64,000 nt of DNA from Echinarachnius parma (GCA_037951105.1 JBAMJV010007137.1:29519-93518), one strand, 5' to 3'. Positions 1 through 27,259 are shown, numbered from the stretch's first letter. The notes: a model not told the origin generated them from the letters alone. Program-made: numbers and translations.

Positions 1-128
1 CTGATAAAGCTTTGTTATGAGTGCATGTTATAAACTGCTTCTTGGTATCATTTTAAAGCTTTATGTAACAAAATATAAATCCTTGCTCACTAATTGTAAC
101 AAACAGAAATGTTAAAACAATGGCGTAC

Positions 129-13741
<13,613 letters not shown>

Positions 13742-13825
13742 GGTCAAAAAGAGAAGAAATTTAGCCTCGATTAATTTACGATCGCAACTCCAAAACTAAT
13801 TAATGAATATTCATACAAGGCGATG

Positions 13826-13833
13826 TGACGTCA
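13826..13833. promoter_or_regulatory. CRE palindrome (TGACGTCA), likely shared WDR70/HEATR1 promoter
   Basis: A perfect 8-bp TGACGTCA palindrome lies 85 bp upstream of the WDR70 start codon, in the gap between the divergent genes. It is the consensus site of CREB/ATF bZIP factors. A plausible plus-strand splice donor (CTGGTGAGT) begins about 45 bp further on, which would suit a short non-coding first exon of HEATR1 and hence a bidirectional promoter. The motif is seen directly; promoter use is inference. Confidence 0.5.
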
Positions 13834-14327
13834 TGCGATTTAATATTCATGAGCTCCACATGGTCGTCGGTAATAGCTGGTGAGTATTTTATAAAGTTAC
13901 AGTTTATTGTATTAGCTCTTTATGTTTCTGCTGTTTTTCTATGCAAGACTATCTATGCTGTCTTTATATATATTTGTTGTTGTTTTGTGTTGTGTTCAAT
14001 ATTTGGGATGCGAGGAAAAATAAGACTTTAATATTTGATAATTTTTTAGAACAGTCCCATGCACTGAAAATGGTGACGTGTTTATGTGGGTGGAAAGAAG
14101 TGTATACAAAAGTAAAAACTTCGAAAAAAAGTTACATTGTTACTTACTCATTTTGAAAATATAATTCTGAAATATTACTTACTCATTTTGAAAATATAAT
14201 TCTGAAATATATTTTTAAAAAACTGTTGCTAAAAGGTGTTAAAAAGTACATTAATTGTGCATCAACGACAACGATCCACATAGCCCGCTGTCCCATTCAT
14301 CGTGTATTCCCATTATATGACTTCGCC

Positions 14328-15314
14328 TAGATCGACAAATCTATCGCTTTCATGGCCTTTTTGACATTATTATTGTTATTTTCACTGTCGGCATTCTAGC
14401 GATAGACGCGACCGATACGCGGTGCCTTAAGAGGCAAGAACACCGTAGCTCTACAGTAAAAGTTACTTACGGAAAATCATTTTTTTTTGCACATAAAACA
14501 CAACATATTTAGTATTTTGAGCGACATTTGTAGCCCTATCAATACATTTAGGGCTGTTATAATACTTTAACTCACCGATCTCGTGTGTCACTATACATGT
14601 CATTCTATAATTACGGCGAATTGTGAGATTTTCCACAATTTTCCATCACTCTTCGTCGGTCTTTCGCCGTTCAAACTGCCGTTATCGTACACAGATGCAA
14701 TAATTACGGTATCGCTAGCGTGCACACAAAAAAAAAAAAAAAAAAAAACGACGCAAAATTAAAATGAGTTATTTGACTTGACAAACTGTTACCGCTACAT
14801 TTTTAGCAAATAATTGTGGGCCAGTGATTCCAATAATTATTCGGTAGCGGTAACAGTTTGTCAAGTCAAATAACTCATTTAAATTTTGTGTCGTTTTTTT
14901 TTTTTTTTTTTTTTGTGTGCACGCTAGCGATACCGTAATTATTGCATCTGTGTACGATAACGGCAGTTTGAACGGCGAAAGACCGACGAAGAGTGATGGA
15001 AAATTGTGGAAAATCTCACAATTCGCCGTAATTATAGAATGACATGTATAGTGACACACGAGATCGGTGAGTTAAAGTATTATAACAGCCCTAAATGTAT
15101 TGATAGGGCTACAAATGTCGCTCAAAATACTAAATATGTTGTGTTTTATGTGCAAAAAAAAATGATTTTCCGTAAGTAACTTTTACTGTAGAGCTACGGT
15201 GTTCTTGCCTCTTAAGGCACCGCGTATCGGTCGCGTCTATCGCTAGAATGCCGACAGTGAAAATAACAATAATAATGTCAAAAAGGCAGTGAAAGCGATA
15301 GATTTGTCGATCTA
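14328..15314. mobile_element. Fold-back (palindromic) DNA element with 471-bp arms and 9-bp target duplication
   Basis: The left arm 14328-14798 is repeated inverted at 14844-15314, with a 45-bp AT-rich spacer. Paired coordinates sum to 29642 along the whole arm, so the arms have no net length difference, and I found only about four mismatches. The ends are TAGATCGACAAATCTATCGC and its complement. GACTTCGCC flanks it on both sides (14319-14327 and 15315-15323), a clean 9-bp target duplication. Long terminal inverted repeats with 9-bp duplications fit a non-autonomous Mutator-like (MULE) element; Merlin-type (8-9 bp) is another option. No transposase is visible. The A/T runs sit symmetrically in the arms. 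The high arm identity implies recent insertion or ongoing arm conversion. Confidence 0.85.
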
Positions 15315-16269
15315 GACTTCGCCGAGCGCCAGTACAGCCGAAGTGCGCTTGCGCATGAAAATCATATGAATATTTATGAGGCCAGCCCCACGCACACGTG
15401 CCAGAGCGCTCCACTGTGCATGCACAAAAAAGTACGACGATAGCTACTGTATATCGGGACTGCAAAACCATGCATAATGTCCATGTCAACAACTTTATCA
15501 ACACTCGCACACAAGAAAATTGCAATGAAACGATCGATAAAAGTATGTAGAATTCAGATAAATTATCATCATTCACATACAAAATTTTCGAAATATCAAA
15601 AACTTACCTTATAAACGGCACCCCGAATAGCTCAAAATACATTTTGGCGAAAAACAGCAGGTGAAAAAGACCTTCTTTCACAAGATTTTGTCCAAAGAGT
15701 CGCGTATCGAATTTGGTATCAACGTGTAGAATGGGCGTTCAGAAAGCCAATGATGTAAGCATCGAAATGAATTGTGGGAAGAGAATGCAGCGAAAAGGGT
15801 AAACCCTGTGCTATGTCCAGACCGATACCGCTCCGATACCACATTTTCATGGCATGCATAATCGACCCAGAAGCCAGCCAAGTCTCGTAATGAGATGCGT
15901 GCGCACGCGATCAATGATGTCATGCATACATTATCATTCGCGAAAGGTACCGCTCGCTGGCTATGTGCGATCAACATTATATGCATATCCCCAATTTTGT
16001 TTCACGATTCGATTTCATTTTCAAGAATTTGTATTAATGCAAATATCATGTTTCAAGTTTCAAGTTTCATTTGATATGTAATCAACGTCTCCCAGCCACA
16101 TTCAATTTGTTATGTTTTATTTAATCTGTATACTGGTTCTTAATCTTAGACATTGTAAACTAAACAATGGTGTTTGTTGGGAAAAGAGAAAACCAAAACA
16201 CTTTGATGTTTTCTAAGCCCGGCTATCTTTAATTTGATAATATCCCGCAATTTCAAATACAACTATACT

Positions 16270-16999
16270 ACTCTAGCATTTACATCTCTATCTTTAGATC
16301 CTTCTGAGACACCATGACGCCTTTAACCAAGCAGGTGCAGATCATTGATGGTTTCCTATTTTCTTGCTCATGCACTACCTTTCAAACTTTAGCTAGGCTG
16401 TATACGACTCTCATTTTACCACATTGGCGATTTTTTAGTAGACAAGCAGTTTTCAGCAGTTTTTTCCATATTCATTTACTTACCCAAATTTGACAACTAG
16501 CTCTACAAGTATAAATATACTCTTATTTATACTCCTTCTTTCTTCCTTTTCCTTCTTCAAATGCAGCATAAAATATTTAGATCCTCCCAAGTCACCATGG
16601 CATCATTAGCCCAACAGTTGCAGCGCCTGGCTGCAGTGCCCGAGGCCAGAGCTGCTGCAGCGGAAGGGGAGGAAGTCGCTGCTGTTTGATCCTGCCGTGC
16701 ATCTAGCATTTACATACTTTGTCTCTATCTTTATCTCTTATCTTTAAAAGCTGCATGTCATTACTCCTAGGTCCTGATCCTGATCCATTAGACTCTACTT
16801 AGTCACCAGACACCATGGCATCGTTAGCCCAACAGTTGCAGCGCCTGGCTTTGCCTGAGGCCAGAGCTGCTGCAGCAGTGCAGCGGATGAAGAGGAAGTC
16901 GCTACTGTTTGATCCTGCCTAGCATTTACCATTTACATTTGTCTCCATCTTTACATGCAGCATGACATTAGATCCTGAGATCCTGACCGTTATATCCTT
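16270..16999 (+). repeat. Three tandem decayed copies of HEATR1 exon 1, each with its own ATG
   Basis: Copies of the exon 1 start region lie upstream of the true ATG (17010), with ATGs at 16314, 16597 and 16815. The oldest reads MTPLTKQVQ and then diverges. The second reads MASLAQQLQRLAAVPEARAA and ends in TGA after 30 codons. The third reads MASLAQQLQRLALPEARAAA, continues to KRKSLLFDPA and ends in TAG after 35 codons. Each copy is preceded by similar leader sequence (TTTACAT, CTATCTTTA, GATCCT) and several carry a possible TGCAG acceptor. None keeps the exon 1 donor. If the leader transcript spans them they act as upstream reading frames that mimic the HEATR1 N-terminus. Confidence 0.8.
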
Positions 17000-17009
17000 G
17001 TGAGTCACC

Positions 17010-20000
17010 ATGACATCACTAGCCCAGCAGTTGCAGCGCTTAGCTGTGCCTGAGGCCAGAGCTGCTGCAGCAGTCCAGGGGAAGGAGAGAAAGTCACTGC
17101 TCTTTGATCCGGCCGAAGCAGCTGGCCTTGACAGAGATACCTTCTATGCCATTGGTAAGAACTTTGAAAATTAGAAGTAGTGGTATTTGGGAGAATGGGG
17201 ATTTACCATTTAAAAAAAATAATGTGTCCAGGTGGAAAAATTGCAAGTCCATCCTCCAGTTTCTTATTCGTTGATTCAATGTCCTGCACAATATGTAATA
17301 TTCCTAATAATACTTTAATAATGGTCTGTAAATTATGCAATAGCAGATGTTGGAAGTGTTAGTGTCAAGCCCTGAGTAACTGAAAATATAATGTTTGTGC
17401 TCATTTCCAACAGGGGTAAATGGCCTACAGGAGCTAGCAGGGATTGACCCCAGCTTCCTGGACTTTGAGGCTCTTCTCTTTGATGAGGCATCCAAGGCCC
17501 TTGAGCGGTCAGTCCAGAGCAAGGAGGTCAATGCTAAGCTGGACAAGAAGATAAGACGGTTCCTGTTGTGTCTTTCCCCATACTTTCTTCTGAAGCCTGC
17601 ACAGAAAGCCATTGAATGGCTGGTTCATAGGTGAGAAAATAAAAACTAACATGGTAACTGTATACATGCCTTCATCTGAAAAAAGAAGAAAAATAAATGC
17701 TTAATATAACACATACTGGATGTGTTAGGTACAATAGTTGAGGTAATCTTACAACCACCAGTTCTTGATTGTTTATGGCTCATATCAATGTTGATCTGAA
17801 CAAGCACCGAATTATGTGTCACAGATGTCTGCATACAAATATGTATATTTTCTGATCATCAGTATTAGTAATTTCCACTTTCCAGGTTTCACCTCAACAT
17901 GGATAAATTGCTGACATGTGTGCTATGTCATACCGTCATATCATGTTATTTGTCACAGTTCTTCAATTCCTGTGAAGGTTTCAACATTTGTGAGCACAAC
18001 ACAAGCTATAGAATTTATTTTCCTTCTTTTTCCCCCTCCAGGTTTCACATCCATGAGTACAATATGGATGAACTACTGATGTGTGTGCTGCCCTACCATG
18101 AGACCAAAGTGTTTGTGCGAGCTGTCCAGCTACTCAACATCAGGGACGCCAAGCACAAATGGAACTGGCTCGAACCCATCCAGGTTTGTCTTCCATATTT
18201 AACAATTTGTTATGTTAAATTGTTAATCATCCTTTTTATAGATTTTCATGCATGGGGATGCTAGACTATGGATCACCATTTTGAACTTGGCTAGTTTGTG
18301 CGCACTACATAACACTGAGCGAGTGTGTATTCTGCATTGTGCGCAGGGTGTTTGCAAGATGGCACCTCGCATCTGATTTGTGAATCCTAACCACCTGTAA
18401 TGAAAAGGTGTTTCGTTCTTGTCTGTTTACCCTTTGTAATATACATGCAAGTGTGCATTTTGCTATGTAAAGTATGTCAGACACACAGTTGGTTTGTGGT
18501 AGCACCATGTAGAAAAGAGAAAGAAAATTGCTCATATAATTCTCAGTTCTTATATTTGAATCGTGCAATTAGATATCTAACCGTTCAAATAAACATTTCG
18601 TAGAATGACTTTAGGGGTTTGGTAAAGGTATCTATACAATGATTTGTTTACTGCCCTTATTTTAACAATTTTGTATTGTTTGTTTCAGAAACCCGGTGTG
18701 AGTCTATCAAGGCTAGCCCTTGTGAATCACTGCATCTCAGATCCTGGATTCCTGCACTTTGTCTGTGAACTGCCAGTGCTTGCGATCAAGGTAATCTAAA
18801 CAGCGTATTAAACAATTTATAGTAAAATAGGGCAATGCTCAAAATAAAGACAGGCCTGCTGGCCTGGGGCCACTAGAAATTAGCTTTGGGGCACCAAATG
18901 TCATTGATGCTTAAATCCACTGGCCACAGGGTAACTAAATATAATAGAATTTGTAATGTGTTTCTTTGTTTGGGGTCTCTGGATTCAGGTATCGGAAACG
19001 TTGTAAATCGTATTCAACTTTTATCACCAGGTCATTCAAATCTTGCAGAGATCATGGAAAAGCATTCTTATCTATGAAGTTTGATATTGGGAGGCAGAAT
19101 AGCCATAATTCAGGCCCTGTTCTTGTATCGTTTTAGGCTAATTTTTACAATTTTCTATACAAAAACCAAGTATTATAACTCAGTTTTCAGGTTCTCGACT
19201 TGCAGCTTACTGTTATTCATGTGAAATAATTTTCTTTGTTTCCCCAGGCTCACAAAAAGACGTCGGCAGTCCTTGATGGAGACCGCCCAGCCTCCGATGC
19301 CCCTCTCCGCATCTTCTTCTCCTTCTATGCCACTGCAATCGTCTCCGCCATCTCCTCCATCCCCAAGATGAGGGAGAACTTCCTGGCAACCCTCGTCCCG
19401 TTCCTCCTGCGAGGTCTGAAGCAGGGCTATCCGGACTTCAACGGAGCAACCTACATGGTGATCTGTCAGCTCACTGTGTCTGCCACACTCAAGACTTCCC
19501 TGCTAGAACCTCTGATGGAAGCCATGTGCCAGGTATGAATGGAGTTGAATTCTTGTAGTCCCACAAGCAATAAATTGTGTTTGTGAAGTTTGTAAAGTTA
19601 CCCCTCCCAATTCCTCCTGTGAAGCTTGAAACACAGTTATATATAATTCAATGGAGCAACGTGCATGGTGATCTGTCAGCTCGCTGTGTCTGCCACACTC
19701 AAGACGTCCCTGCTCGAACCTCTGATGGAAGCAATGTGCCAGGTATGATTGGATTTGAATCATTGTACTCTCACATGCAATTAACAGTGTTTGTAAAGTT
19801 TATAAAGCTAATTTTCCCATTCCATTCAGTAGTTTAAATATTTCAATTGGTAGAGCACCACCCCATCAATCTGCCAAAGTCAAATTTTCTCTGTTCAGCT
19901 TTGATGTGTTTCTTTGTATTCTGTTGTCAGTCTTCCTTACAGGTGTTTCTTTTTAATCCCCCCCCCTAATTTTGTTTTCTTTATTTTTATTTTCAGTATG

Positions 20001-23000
20001 TGAGACCAGGGATGCTACATCAGATGCTAGGGTGCTTAGCGGTGATGTGTAGGACCCAGAATCTCAAGCAGCTACCCGGAAAGTAAGTCATTACATAATC
20101 ATACCACTTACTTTATTCCTTTGTGCTGTACAAATACTTGCTTGTTAGTCCATCGTGGACAATGTCTGAGGTTAGGGTTCGGAGAATGAATGCTATACTA
20201 AAAATCAGTAATGAGCCAAAAATACAAAGTGATAATTGCTAACTCATTGCACTGACTTTGTACACAGTTATAACTTTCCAGTGGATAATTGAAAACCTGA
20301 ACACTTCAATTGTAAATATCTTTTTAACGAAAGGGAAATTTGAAAACCCAAAACCTGTTCGATGCTTCTACTGGTAATATGAATATAACAAGGTATGAGA
20401 GAATCACTAGAGTTCTAAGTAAGTTTTGTGAATTTAGACAATGTTACTAGATCCCTTAAATGTGAACAAAAATGGTTAGATGATACCTACAAATAAAATG
20501 TAATTTTGACCCAAGGGTGCAGGTTACAAACTATTATCCTCATCATGCAGGTTACAAACTATTATCCTCATCATGCAGGTTACAAACTATTATCCTCATC
20601 ATAATATGATTTTAATTTTTCTTTCCCTTTCTTCTCATCACCCCCACAGAGTGTTGTTCCAGCTTTGTGCCACACCCCAGTTCCTGATCTCACTCACCCA
20701 GCTGTCTGAAACACACAACATCACCCCTCTGCTCTCAGCTCTGCTGCCGCATCTCACAGCCACAGCAGTTCATGCTGAAATCAGTGGCACTGGAGCATTT
20801 CCAGAGGGGTGCGGTGAAGTGGATTACACAGCCATGTTGTCTGCTGTACTGAGGGATATTCAGGTTGAGAGCCAGATCGCCGTAGCAACTGCAAAGTGAG
20901 TGAATTTGCTTTTATGTAGAGGATATTGAAAAGTAATATACCATTATGGTGATTTTCTAAATATCTGACAGCTAAACTGATATTGACTATTCATGTTAAT
21001 TTGAGTTGTCTCTATGATTGTTTGTATTGTTTTTTTAACTTATTAAAGACACTTTACAGACATTTCATGAGAGTTATGTTTATGGCAATTAATATCTGGG
21101 GGTTAAATTTTAAAATGAATTTCATATCAAATTACATTAAAGGGACTTAGTAACATTGTCCAAATCCTCAAAATAAAATTGTAATTCTAGCGGTTCCTTT
21201 ATACCTTGTTGTATTCGTATTAACAATAAAATCATGGGACAGCTTTCGGTTTTTCAAATTTCCCTTTCATTACAAAGATATGTATGATTGAAGTATTTAG
21301 ATAAGAAAATCTCCGGGCGAGATTTTCATCCCTGTACAAAGTGAATGCAGTGAGTTGGTGAATATCACCCAATATCACTTTGCATTTTCGCTCATTACTT
21401 GGCCATACATTGTCCATTTGACCTGAAATTTTCACACAATACCCTGAGGACATATGAGATAACAACAGTATACATTGCATCAACCATTCATCAGTTTTTG
21501 CACATCTCAACAAAGTTACTAGATCCCTTTAATGCACACACTATCTTTATATTCTGATTCTCTTGGATGTGACATAAAATAACTGCCAACCAATGATTTT
21601 CCTTTATCTTACTAGGTGTCTGCTTCATGAATATGTGACAGCCTGCTGTGGTGATGTAGACAACGAGGTCAAAGGTCAAATACGGGAGAAGCTGGCTCCT
21701 TTAGTGCAGGCGTTAGAAAGAAAGTAAGTTTCAATGACATTAGTTAAAGTCATACCTGTAAAGTGTCCAAATCCACGAAAATTACTTGGAGCTTCCTCGT
21801 TTCTCTTCTACCGTGTTGTTTAGCTTATGGTAAGAGAAGAATAAAATAGGGTTTGATTTTTTCAAATGTCCCTTTAGTATGAAGATAATTATTGAAAATC
21901 ATTATTTCTAAAGCGTTAATTAACGCAATTGAAAAAAAGTACAATTGTTGTAGCTAAACGCGTCCGCATTGCAGCATGCGTGGGAACATTCCGGAGATTG
22001 AACTTTGAGCCGAGCGAGTGCAAATTCCATGAATTCTGTACTACGTGTGTAAACATACACGGGTGTGAATATCTCAAACGGATCATTCATTACTGCGACA
22101 AATGTATGGCAGACCATCAGTATTCGGTGATAAAATATGAACTCAATATTCTTTTTTTTCACTAGGTAAACAGTGTTCGTTTTCTTTCAAACTTTCACAA
22201 ATCTTTCAATTGTATTTTACAATGATATTGATATAGGATTGAAGTCTCAAATGTCATTTTGTGCAATATCTGACACTTTACAGGTATCACTTTAATTAAT
22301 TTTTGTTTGCCAAGCGTACATTTTGGAACACATACAAAATGGAAACTTGTAACAATAATTTTAGTTCTCTGGGGTTCTTATATAAATCACTTTTGAAGAC
22401 CAGCTTTTCAAATGAAAAAATAACAACATTGTTCCCTTGAGCTACTCTTGGAAAGGATTCATATTTTAAAGGTACCTTGCTAAATGTGACAGTATGAAGG
22501 GAAATTATCTTTTTCACATTATATTTGTTTGTGACAGTATGAAGGGACATTTACTTTCACAAATGTATTTTTGTTTGTGCAGGTTTCCTGAAGCTATGGA
22601 CCTCATTTTACAGTCTTATGTGTCTGAGGTCGATGATGAGGAGAAGCAGCAGTATGTGCAGGAATTCATCTCCATGTCTTCAGGCAGCACCAAACACCAG
22701 GTAATACTAAGAATTTGTTCAGTTCTTTTTTATTGTGATGGATATCCCTCTTTCAATTATTTATTCAGGTCTGTAGAATGAGTTGTTGACTGGATCCTCC
22801 CTAAATCACAACACATTTTGGAAACATTGTATAACAGGATACAGGATGATACAATTGCTAAAAAACACTGAATGTTTGTTTTGATCAAGAAAGTGATCAA
22901 AATAATTGTGGACAGGCATAACAATATTAGAAAACTGAACATAATCTACATCCATTTTCTATTCATTTACAGCTGTTGCCAGAGTCCAACACTAGTCTTG

Positions 23001-26000
23001 TGCTCAGCCTGAACCACGCTAATCCAGAGGTCCGAAAGATAGCTGTCAATCATGTCAGAGGTCTGATTAAACAAGGCCAGTAGAGGGTGGACTTGTTTCT
23101 TAGGAACAGCTCATAGTAAAGTCAATTCTGATTTTGTGAAACTTACTTTTTGTCTATTCATTTACAGCTGTTGCCAGAGTCCAACACTAGTCTAGTGCTC
23201 AGCCTGAACCATGCTAATCCAGAGGTCCGAAAGATGGCAGTCAACCATGTCAGAGGCCTGATCAAACAAGGCCAGAAGGTGGACTCATTTCTGCAAGAGA
23301 GTCTTGTGCAAAGACTACAGGATGACTCCCTCCAGGTCATCAATGCTGTGCTGAAGCTGGAAGAGGTAAAACACTTACTGTATATCTGCAAGAAACACAA
23401 TTATAATACATGAAAGCCACTTTTTTCAATACAATCACATTTTTTATTTATTGTCATCGCCTCGTAAAATATTATCCCATCCCCTTTGATATGTCTGGTG
23501 AACCACTCAAGACCACCCAATTTAATATAATTGTACAAATTCAGATAAATAAGTGCCCAGTTGTTCACGTTCAGAATTGACTCAAGAGAATTACACTTTC
23601 AAATAAATTATGTAATAGAGAGCTGCGATAAAATTGAATTGAATACTTTTTTCTTGCTTGATAAATGCCTCAGAATGAAATACTATTTTGTATGTGATTT
23701 GATTGTCATACAGTTTCATTATCTTTCTACTGTAGTCCAGAAAAAGGTTCATCCTGCTCCCATTTTGTCAGGTTATCTGTTTCACCATTGGATTGAATTC
23801 CTAACAGGTTTGGTAATAACCTGTCTTGCAGTCAACAGCAGAAAACCTGACAAAATGGGTGTAGGCCTGAACTTTTTTCTGACTATGGTGGAAAGTTGAC
23901 GAAAATGTATTAAATGTCTACCTTATGACAACCAAACAACATTTATAGTTAATGCAAGCCTCCACACTAACCTTTTTCTCTACTGCGTCTGATATAATAT
24001 TTATATAGCACTTTATACTGGTGTTCTAAGCACATTTCAAATAGAAATTAATACAACTAATACGGTGGGCGCCTGGGGGGAAAAATATACCAATACCAAT
24101 ATTTAAAGTATTAACGCTACAAAAAATAACCAATTATATTATGTAAAACTAAGACATAAAACAAGATGTGTTTAACAAAAAATCCTACGGTTGATTAAAC
24201 AGGTTTTTAACAAGTTTTAAGGAGCAAGCGTGTGTCCACTTCCTCATGCGAACAAGGACTTGGGTTTTGCAAACCAGCTTCTGGGGGAAAACAGAGCACC
24301 ATCTCATGAGATTTGCAAACAACTCCTTTTCATGTACTTTCTTGTGAACATTTTGAATAACTTTGTGTGAGAGGAAGTTGAACAATTCTTGTTTATTTTC
24401 GTCTTCTCAAAGAAAACCTTTCCAATTCTTCGGTATGTTGGTTGATGGAGAAACATGCCTATGTGTACCCTTCCCTTTCTTTTCTCGCACGGCTCCTTTA
24501 AGACTGAGAGGAAGTTTAACAATTCTTGTTTATTTTCGTCTACTCGCAGAAAGCCTTTCCAATTCTTCGGTACGATGGTTTTGTGGGAGAAACACGTCTA
24601 TGTGTATCCTTCCCTCTCTTCTCTCGGGCGGCTCCTTTAAGACTGAGAGGAAGTTGAACAATTCTTGTTTATTTTCGTCTTCTCGCAGAAAACCTTTCCA
24701 ATTCTTCAGTATGTTGGTTGTGGGAGAAACATGTCTATGTGTACCCTTCCCTCTCTTCTTTCGGGCGGCTCCTTTAAGACTGTCCTTGATGAAGACATCC
24801 AAGACAATATCTAGATTTTTGTTAGATTACAAATATGTTCTGGATCTGGATGTTGTACAGTGCAGGACCTGGTATGGTATAGTGCACCGGATTTGGAGAG
24901 GACGCTAATTAATCTAGTCGTAACGTAGGTGACTCTTGCCGATCTTGTTTCGGAACACCTCTGGTGATGTACTATCGACAACTTCGTTCGGGAGTTGGTT
25001 CTAGGCCAGCGTGGTTTTTACAAAATATGAGTGTTTGAGTTGCTCTGTTTTACAATGCCTAACAGTGTAACACTTGTGATTATTTGTTACCTGTCTTTCT
25101 AATATGTTTTGGGCTTCAAAGTCAGTGAACTCTCTGGCTCTGATATTTCTTCTAGGTCTTGATTTCACTAGAAAATTTTCAATGGGTAGGGCTGGGACCA
25201 ACCCCTCGACCACCTTGAAGAAGGATGTTAGCTTCAGTACTTGCCGTCTTGATGCTAACGTTGGAAGGTTTAGTCTTTCCCTCATTCTGGTCATAGTCTT
25301 GGAAGGTCCTTGCTGGACTGGGAAATAATATGTGAACTATGGCTGCCCCTTCGAGGGAAACTGCATCTACAAGAGGGGGATTTTGCGATCCCGTGTTATC
25401 ACTCTCTACAACCATTTCAGATGGTCAGCTCCTGTACCAAGCTGTGTGCTTCCTCCTAAGGACAATGAGGGCGGTGCTGCTTGATTCAATTGAATTCAAT
25501 AAAGGTTTATTCAAAATGACATTCTCGCAGCCGAAGCTAAATTGCACAGTCATTTACAGAGTAAAATACACGATAATAGTTAAAATAGTTAAAATACAGT
25601 CAAAATATTTAAAATACAGTCATGTACATGTGAACATCAGATTGAAAATCATATACCAATAAATAAATAACTAATTAAATACATAAATATATCAAGCAAC
25701 ATGTATAACATTATAAAACTACAACGTGCATGCCAATTTATTTTATGAATAATAATCATTTAAGATATGAACAAAAATAAGGAATCCAACTGTTCTTAAA
25801 TCAATTGTTTTTTCTTTCATGTTGAAAGAACTAGTCTAGATCTCCATCACATGGTTGGCATGACACATAGAGAGGTGAAAAGAGGTTAATACAATCCCTT
25901 GCTAATGCATCAATTTTCATCTTTTGTTTTGATTCGGGTTTCACCGGAGGATGAATGAAGAGTGGAAGTTTGTTCTGTCACTGGTTTAACACGTTTCTGG

Positions 26001-27259
26001 AAACGATCTTGCATGAATGTGGCATACTGCTCTTCACCCAAACTTTCAACATTTCTCACTATCTCTGCTACTGCTGCATCCATTATCTCTTTAGTGTCAA
26101 GAACTAATAGATCTTGACTCTCTTCTTTGAATGGATAATAATCTGCCTTTGAAGTCTTGAGGTAAAAATTGCAAGTTATCATACAGACATGATTCATGAG
26201 TTGGTAACCAAATTGGCGACGACCAACGTAAATCAGTGCATAACAAACTTACCAATAATTATGCTAGATACATTTTGTATCAGCGGTCAATGACATTTCA
26301 AGGTCACGTGTTTCAGCATAATTAGCTAAAAGTAATAATTTAAACCATATAAACTGCATCCTATATTTTTTTAAGAATTATGAATATAATGATTTGTCAC
26401 GAAATTACCCCCAATCGAATAAGACTAATGATTGATAAACTATATCTCACTAAAAGTCGCAATAAGAGGTCATTGACCTCTGAAGGTCACATGGATTCCT
26501 TAAAACAATAAAACATGAACATGTAGAATACAGGTACAATAACTACTGACACAACCTTTTGACAAATGGGAATAAATCGATCTTCAAAAGTCATGACCTC
26601 TCAAGGTCACCAGAGGTCAAAGTGGGCAACTTCCACGTGAGAAAATTATTCCCATAGCATGCTGAATTTATGATAAGACTTTCATGTTTCTTTCAAAAAG
26701 TGCACAATTCTTACAATTAGCTGCCTAACTATAGTGGAGTGTTGTGGTATTCGAGCCTTCATCTTTCAATACAGGCATCGTTGGTTCGATTCCCATAACA
26801 TGTGTCCTTTAGCAAGTCACTTTATCCACACTTGCCGCTCTCAACCCAGGTGAAGTAAATGAGTACCTGACAGGAATGTATTCTTTAAAATGCTTAATGC
26901 ACCTGCAAGGCAGCTCGGCTACAGCCAGGGTAATAATATACTGTACTGTATAATGCACCTGGGAATATAATTTCTAGATTGATGGTGCAATATAAATGCT
27001 GGTCTATTATTACCATCGTTATTATTTTGTTTCTTTGGCAGTATGTCTGTGAGGTGCTCCCAGTCCAGGAAGTCTTTGATGCACTCAAGAAGCTCATCAA
27101 GAAGTGGAAGAGAAAAACTGGGAATGAATGGTAAGAACAACCCCATATTTTTAACGTCACTGTCACACGCAGAGCTGCCAACTAGTACGGATTTTCCGTA
27201 ATTGGTACGGAAATTGACAACCATTACGGGAGTACGGAATGCCGCTTAAAAATTACGGG

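Larger units (their letters stand above)
13742..17009. other. Divergent spacer between WDR70 and HEATR1 start codons
   Basis: This 3.3-kb region separates two divergent start codons. Near WDR70 it has a CRE palindrome, then a possible HEATR1 leader-exon donor (CTG|GTGAGTATT, GT at 13881). The 987-bp fold-back element occupies 14328-15314. Sequence from 15324 to about 16250 shows no coding or repeat structure that I can name. From about 16270 to 17000 there are decayed copies of HEATR1 exon 1. No CpG-dense island is obvious by eye. Confidence 0.6.

Noticed and set aside
15130-15582. 150-codon minus-strand open frame
   Set aside because: Two thirds lie in the right arm of the fold-back element, and the composition and lack of similarity argue against a gene.
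16815-16922. ATG at 16815 as the HEATR1 start
   Set aside because: The frame stops after 35 codons before any donor; only the ATG at 17010 joins exon 2 in phase.
21929-22165. Short cysteine-containing open frame, possible small protein
   Set aside because: It lies within a TTAA-flanked non-autonomous element, with open frames on both strands and no similarity recognised.
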